A stretch of 64,000 bases of DNA, taken from the NCBI RefSeq assembly GCF_001653235.2, contig NC_035790.1:3844001-3908000 (forward strand), written 5' to 3'. Both the position numbers and the translations under genes were made by a program. The DNA is from Pochonia chlamydosporia 170. Lineage: Eukaryota > Ascomycota > Sordariomycetes > Hypocreales > Clavicipitaceae. The notes under the pieces are model-generated. The model did no database searches, was not told where the DNA came from, and worked only from the letters and a program-made list of their open reading frames with translations. This document shows, piece after piece, positions 59,671-64,000 of this stretch; the stretch's first letter is position 1; every line of letters begins with the position of its first letter.

Positions 59671-60927
59671 ATTCGCCATTGTTGTAACAACAACCTCTTC
59701 TTACGCCTGTTTTTTACTGTTCTGCGGTTTACAGTTCTATCACAATTTGAAGCGATTTAAAAAGCAGCTATAACTTACGGCATGTTTTCTTTGGTTCAGC
59801 GACAAAATCTGCACAAAATGTTTACAGTGGCGCTCCTTTGAATAGTAACTATCAGCAAAAATTTCTGCAGCATCCACAGCATTTTACAAACTACTTTACC
59901 AGGAACGTCCAGGATCGCATGACGTTAAAACAGGCGGCGGCGGCGCGGCAATCTTGCATTGATTTGGCGCGCGATCTGTTGCTGCTTTTAATGAGTCCCC
60001 TGCCGCTGGGCGGCAATTTAGGCGCTGAAGGTCCTGTCCTCTCCACATGGCAATGAACCGTGTGGGGGGCGAAATGACGGCCATTTCACGAAGATATGAC
60101 TTATGATTGGGTGGGAATTGGGACGGATTTGAGGGCGGTCGAAAACCAAGGTACGCCTTGACTTGTTGTGTCTGCGGGAACCGGGATCTTTTTGGCGCCT
60201 GGGCGTGTGAACTGAACGCCAGGGCTACAAGGGGGCCCTGCTTACCCAGCAGATCGGACCCGGTTCATCGGGCGCTGCAGTGTGATGAGGATGGAGCGAT
60301 GATGGCTGAGAAATATCCCGGCTGGAGAATCTGTCATCACCTTGGCCTTGGAGGATAGCGTGGTCTGGAGGAAGGTAGACAAGGGACCTTTCCTATTGTA
60401 GTGTATGGTACTGCTTCCGGTCACAGCCGTACAAAAACGGCCATTCGTGCTACTAGATCTAGCAGTAGCAGTATATTATGTCTCCCATGCGAGTGTGTCG
60501 ATAGTAAGACCCTCCCGTATCGTACAATGGATTGATTGAAACGCAAGGTTCCGTATCCGACCATGTGTCTGCGCCAAGGTGTATGTCTCCTCCAATGAAA
60601 GCGTAGCAGCTTCGGTAGACGACGGTATGGTGTTGAAGAGGCTCATGGAAGGTGAATACCATGTGGTTGGCAGTAAATGGTGACGAATGTTGCAAAGGTT
60701 GCTCGTGGCATCCGAACTCGTGTAGTTGGTATGGTCACGTGACACACATCTTCCCGAAATCTCCCCCAAGTTTTCTTCGCTGTATGAACTTGATGAAGTG
60801 TAAAGCCGTTCAAAATTGCGCGATGCCAAGCCCTTTCCACAGGACTAAATATTGATACATTGAATTCTTCCTTCTGTTGTACACAGGCGGTTTTGGGAGC
60901 TTTTTATCTTCCGGGAGATGCCATCGT
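59671..60927. other. convergent region
   Basis: 1.26 kb between the 181-aa gene stop and the 177-aa gene stop. Short frames only; no gene seen. Confidence 0.55.
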
Positions 60928-61461
60928 TCAAATATCCGGAACTGGGTGCGTTTGCCTTGGAACCCAAGTCCCCTTCGACTCAAGACCCAACTTCTTTTCA
61001 ATTCGCTCCCACGGATTCTCGTTGGACATGTTGTCGTAGTAGCCTTCGTACCACGGCTTCGCGCTTGTCCCTTGCGAGGCTCTCTCTCGACTTGCAGGTT
61101 GCCCTCGCGATCCAACGAAGCCTGTTCCTGGAGCAGGACGAGCTGGCAAGCCGTGGTGAGAAGGGACTTGACCTTCGCTCTCTCGGGGAGCTTCCTTTTG
61201 CCCCGATTGTTGTTCGTCATCCTCACCCTCTAGGTCAATCTCGTCTTCGTTTGCTGCCTGTTTCGGCGTGCTGGTCTGCTTTCCTAGCGGCGTGGAATTA
61301 GATCCCGTCGAGGCATCTTTCAAGCTCGGCGAGGACTGCGAGACCGCGTCCACTGCAGGATTATATCTCCTCTTTTTCTGGGGGCGATCTTGCGCGCCGA
61401 AGGACGAGAAGCCCATTGCGGCGGCCATGGCTGCGGCATCGGCGTCTGCTTCCGGGTCCAT
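60928..61461 (-). CDS. acidic/basic low-complexity protein, function unknown
   Basis: A single exon gives 177 residues from the first ATG (MDPEADADAAAMAAAMGFSS). The N-terminal helix-like Ala/Met motif is followed by SFGAQ and a basic KKRRYNP, possibly a nuclear localisation signal. The middle is polar and disordered, with an acidic patch (NEDEIDLEGEDDEQQ). The C-terminus has an aromatic block, KPWYEGYYDNMSNENPWERI, then EKKLGLESKGTW. I recall this N-MGF-SFG...NPWE-GTW arrangement in other fungal hypothetical proteins, so both ends are probably conserved and functional. No enzyme domain is visible; a nuclear adaptor is only a guess. A poly(A) run of 22 lies just before the start on the coding strand. 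Confidence 0.75.
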   Translation of the reverse strand: MDPEADADAAAMAAAMGFSSFGAQDRPQKKRRYNPAVDAVSQSSPSLKDASTGSNSTPLGKQTSTPKQAANEDEIDLEGEDDEQQSGQKEAPRESEGQVPSHHGLPARPAPGTGFVGSRGQPASRERASQGTSAKPWYEGYYDNMSNENPWERIEKKLGLESKGTWVPRQTHPVPDI

Positions 61462-62133
61462 TTTCGTTCTTTTTTTTTTTTTTTTTTTTTTGCGAAATTG
61501 GTTCACGAGGGCGCTTTGCTCTGGGGGAGTGAGTGAGCTGGCTTTTCTTCACCGCAAGTGTGGGGTTGTTGAGAGGAAATCCGAGGTGGTGTCGTGACGT
61601 GGTTGAGGATGGAGGGTTGGATTCAAGATCTTGGGGGCGGGCTGGGTCGGCGGATTGGGGTCTTCAGCCTCATTGGTGGGGCGGAATGTGGCTCACTTTC
61701 TGGCGGGATGTGTGACACTTGGAGAGTGTTGTTGACGATGTGAGGGTCGTAATTTAAGAAGCTGGGCGATGGAAAAGTTCGATGAGAATTTTGAACTTGA
61801 TTGATAAGTATTTATGGAGTGTATAACTTGATATGAAGCGTTTTTGGTCGATCTAGGTGAGGATGTGGCGTCCACGGACGTGCTAGGTCCCTTTATTTCG
61901 GATCTTCAAGATCCCGGTGGTTGGGACGACTTAAGCGGCGATTAGATGATCTGGCTGGATCTAGCAAACAAACAAACTATGATTTATACTCCATCATGAA
62001 TTTTCATTAAAGCTTTCCTATCTCCATCTAACACTAATATTCAATCATTTGTCGTCTAACCTCTACAAAACCAGCGGCATACCCTGAAACACCTACCATT
62101 CTCACTCATCACCTCACAAACACCACCAACACA
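61462..62133. other. divergent upstream region
   Basis: 672 bp between the divergent 177-aa gene and lipocalin-like gene. It contains the 22-base T run next to the former. No other element is recognised. Confidence 0.6.
61470..61491 (+). repeat. poly(dT) run of 22
   Basis: On the coding strand of the 177-aa gene this is A22 ending nine bases before its ATG. It could exclude nucleosomes or lie in the mRNA leader. Confidence 0.9.
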
Positions 62134-62733
62134 ATGGCCGACCAAGCTCCCATATCCCTCAACCTCCCTTCAAAATACATCTCCAAATCCGCCAACTTAG
62201 CCAGCAAATCCCCAGCCCCAAGCATCGAATGGCTCACCGCAACATGGACAGTCACCCACTCAACCCTTCACATGTGGCGATCAGCGCGCAACGTCCGCAT
62301 CACGTACAAGCCTCTGCCTCCCAAAGCCGACGGCAGTCCACGCATAGACGACCTGGTAGAATACGAACCCACCAAGTCGTCGGGCGTGCTAAAGACCGTC
62401 GCGGGAGTCGATACGCAGTCCGCTGATGGGGGCTGGGACTGGAGGGGCAAAGGGTTGCTGTTCTTCGTGTCGAGTCACTGGGAGTTACTTGGCTGGGGGG
62501 AGGTTGTGAACGCGGAGGGGAAGAAGGAGAGGTGGGCGGTTACGTGGTTTGCTCCGACGGTGTTTACGAAGGAGGGTGTTGATGTGTATTGTGATTCGGA
62601 GGCGGGGTTGAGCGAGGAGACGTATGGGAGGATTGAGGAGGCGTTGAAGGGGATGGAGGCGAGGGAGATTGTGGATATGACGGAGAGGGATATGAGGGCT
62701 GTTGAGATTAAGTTGCCGAGGGTTGCGGGCTGA
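62134..62733 (+). CDS. small lipocalin/calycin-like protein
   Basis: A single exon gives 199 residues starting MADQAPISLNLPSKYISKS. The pattern TATWTVTHSTLHMWRSARNV, ITYKPLP, GGWDWRGKGLLFFVSSHWEL and RWAVTWFAPTVFTKEG gives alternating beta strands with conserved Trp and Gly, like the eight-stranded barrel of lipocalin-type proteins that I recall in fungi and bacteria. A C-terminal helix (YGRIEEALKGMEAREIV) follows. There is no signal peptide, so it should be cytosolic and might bind a small hydrophobic ligand. It is convergent with the LENG1-like gene, 223 bp apart. Codon third positions change from C-rich to G/T-rich around residue 90, with no sign of a break in the protein. Confidence 0.75.
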   Translation: MADQAPISLNLPSKYISKSANLASKSPAPSIEWLTATWTVTHSTLHMWRSARNVRITYKPLPPKADGSPRIDDLVEYEPTKSSGVLKTVAGVDTQSADGGWDWRGKGLLFFVSSHWELLGWGEVVNAEGKKERWAVTWFAPTVFTKEGVDVYCDSEAGLSEETYGRIEEALKGMEAREIVDMTERDMRAVEIKLPRVAG

Positions 62734-62956
62734 TGGGATGGTGAATGTGCTGTATTGTATATTGGAAAGTAATGAGTTGAGATAGTCCGTATGTACATGT
62801 TGGAGATGATTCTGTATATTGTTCATTGAAGTACGGTAGCATACGAGTTTGCGTGTGAATAATCCTGCCGTAGGTAGTACTAATTGATAAAAATATTGGT
62901 AGCTGATATTTGAATTCAAAAACTCATGTGGGTATCATATTCCTCCTCTTAGCTCA

Positions 62957-64000
62957 TTAATCATAATGACGATGACGCCGTTCCCTTTCTTGAGAACGAG
63001 ACTCACGTCGGTGTGAACGTTCTCGTTCTCTATCCCTCCTTCTACCCCTATCTCGCTCCCTATCATCCTTTTCATCGCGCCTATCTCTTGACCGACGCCG
63101 ACTCCTATCCGATCTCGGTGATTCACTACGACGTCTTGTTTCCCGGTCCTCTCTCCGCCTATGCTTCTCCCTGCGCCTTTCGTCCCTCCGCATCTGACGC
63201 AACTCTTCCTCCCGCTCTTCCTGGAATTTCTTCCGCTCCTGTTTCAATTCCCTCACCCGTGACGCCCCCTTCTTCATCATCGCAAGAGGGTCACTGGCGA
63301 CTATGCGTTTCTCATCCCTGTCCTTTCGCCTGGGATCGTCATTACCCCATACATCTTTCAAAGGCGCGTCTCCTCTCTCAGCATCTGCTTGTGAGTACCA
63401 CGGCCGATTGGTTCCGTTTTTGCCTGCTGCATTGGATAATCGCATGGTATATTGATCTTCATATTCTCGCTTCTTCTTTTGCGACTCCATCTCTGCTTCT
63501 TCGTTCTTTTCTGCATGGGCCCTGGTTTTTTCGTCTCCGAATAGGTCGATGTGGCCGCGGTGGTCTACGATGGGTGCCGAACTGCTTGTTCTTTGGGATC
63601 CTTCAAGTGACGTGTTTGCTGGCTCTGCTCTCTGTTTTGCGAGTCTCAATTCGAAATCTGTGTCGTCTTCGCCAGGGCGCTTTCGCTTTCGACGTGCGCT
63701 CCCATGGTGATCTGGGCCGCTCTCCCTGCTCGGCCTGTGTGATTCAACTGGTTCATCTTCCTTGTCATAGGTGATGGGCGGTGGTGCTTCGCCTCGTAGG
63801 ATTGCTAGTCGGCGCTGGGCATCGATTTCTTGCATGCGCTGGTCTTCTGCGTCTTCTGCAGCCTTGGCCGTGGCCTCGTCGCGGCGGACCCTTGCGATGT
63901 TGTCGGCATTGTAGACGTTCCAGGACTTTTTCCCTAATAAGTGCCTTCTTTGTGTTAATCAAGCCTGGGGTTGCCTGGACAAGAGATGTGTTCTTACAAA
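62957..64000 (-). CDS. LENG1/CIR_N-domain protein, putative pre-mRNA splicing factor (start just outside window)
   Basis: Exon 2 (minus) is 63944-62957; the last three bases of exon 1 are 63998-64000, with a 53-nt intron 63945-63997 (donor GTAAGA, branch GATTAAC, acceptor AAG). The join reads (MP)LHLLGKKSWNVYN, the exact start of the LENG1/CIR_N family, so the ATG should lie five bases beyond the window end and the protein be about 331 residues. The CIR_N helix (ARVRRDEATAKAAEDAEDQR) is followed by AILRGEAPPP, a HIDLFGDE motif, NRPWYSQ, and a long C-terminal Arg/Glu/Asp/Ser tail typical of splicing proteins (RRSRDRRDEKDDRERDRGRR). Human LENG1 is associated with spliceosomes, but its role is poorly defined. 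Confidence 0.88.

Overview
The window is nuclear DNA of a filamentous ascomycete. The evidence is many short introns (about 50-130 nt) with GTAAGT-like donors and CTAAC/CTGAC branch points, intergenic spaces of 0.2-5 kb, and proteins of clear Pezizomycotina type (Fta7/CENP-Q, Cnl2/Nkp2, Zn(II)2Cys6 regulator, RTA1 protein, Dgk1). Protein character suggests Sordariomycetes, probably Hypocreales; this is inference from remembered families, not a search. I saw no tRNA, rRNA, transposon, CRISPR array or virus.

Layout. 1-6 kb: the 3' end of LYS2 (lysine synthesis), two inner-kinetochore genes (Nkp2 and Fta7) flanking a secretory thioredoxin-fold protein, then cyclophilin A. 6-27 kb is sparse: a Thr-rich cell-wall protein, the HEAT-repeat protein Rtp1, a secreted GPI-type App1-like protein and an intron-containing small Cys-rich gene, separated by gene-free stretches of 1.7-4.1 kb. 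27-41 kb is dense housekeeping: Prp43 and PRMT5 as a divergent pair, alanine:glyoxylate aminotransferase, and the nine-exon exportin Crm1. 42-54 kb: five minus-strand genes (SET-MYND protein, polytopic membrane protein, Zn cluster regulator, RTA1 protein, Spb4 helicase), then Dgk1 divergent from Spb4. 54-64 kb: a 4.7 kb gene-free region leading to a conserved unknown 181-aa protein, then an unknown 177-aa acidic protein, a lipocalin-like protein and a LENG1/CIR_N splicing-type protein whose start codon lies just outside the window.

Functionally the window mixes RNA processing (Prp43, Spb4, PRMT5, LENG1-like), nuclear transport and RNA polymerase II assembly (Crm1, Rtp1), kinetochore (Nkp2, Fta7) and cell surface or lipid genes (wall protein, App1-like, RTA1, Dgk1). 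No new defence or metabolic system is evident. The most interesting items are the small Cys-rich gene at 22.4-22.9 kb, an in-frame mitochondrial-like leader on the aminotransferase, an intron that appears to sit directly after the Fta7 start codon, and clustered short intergenic motifs.
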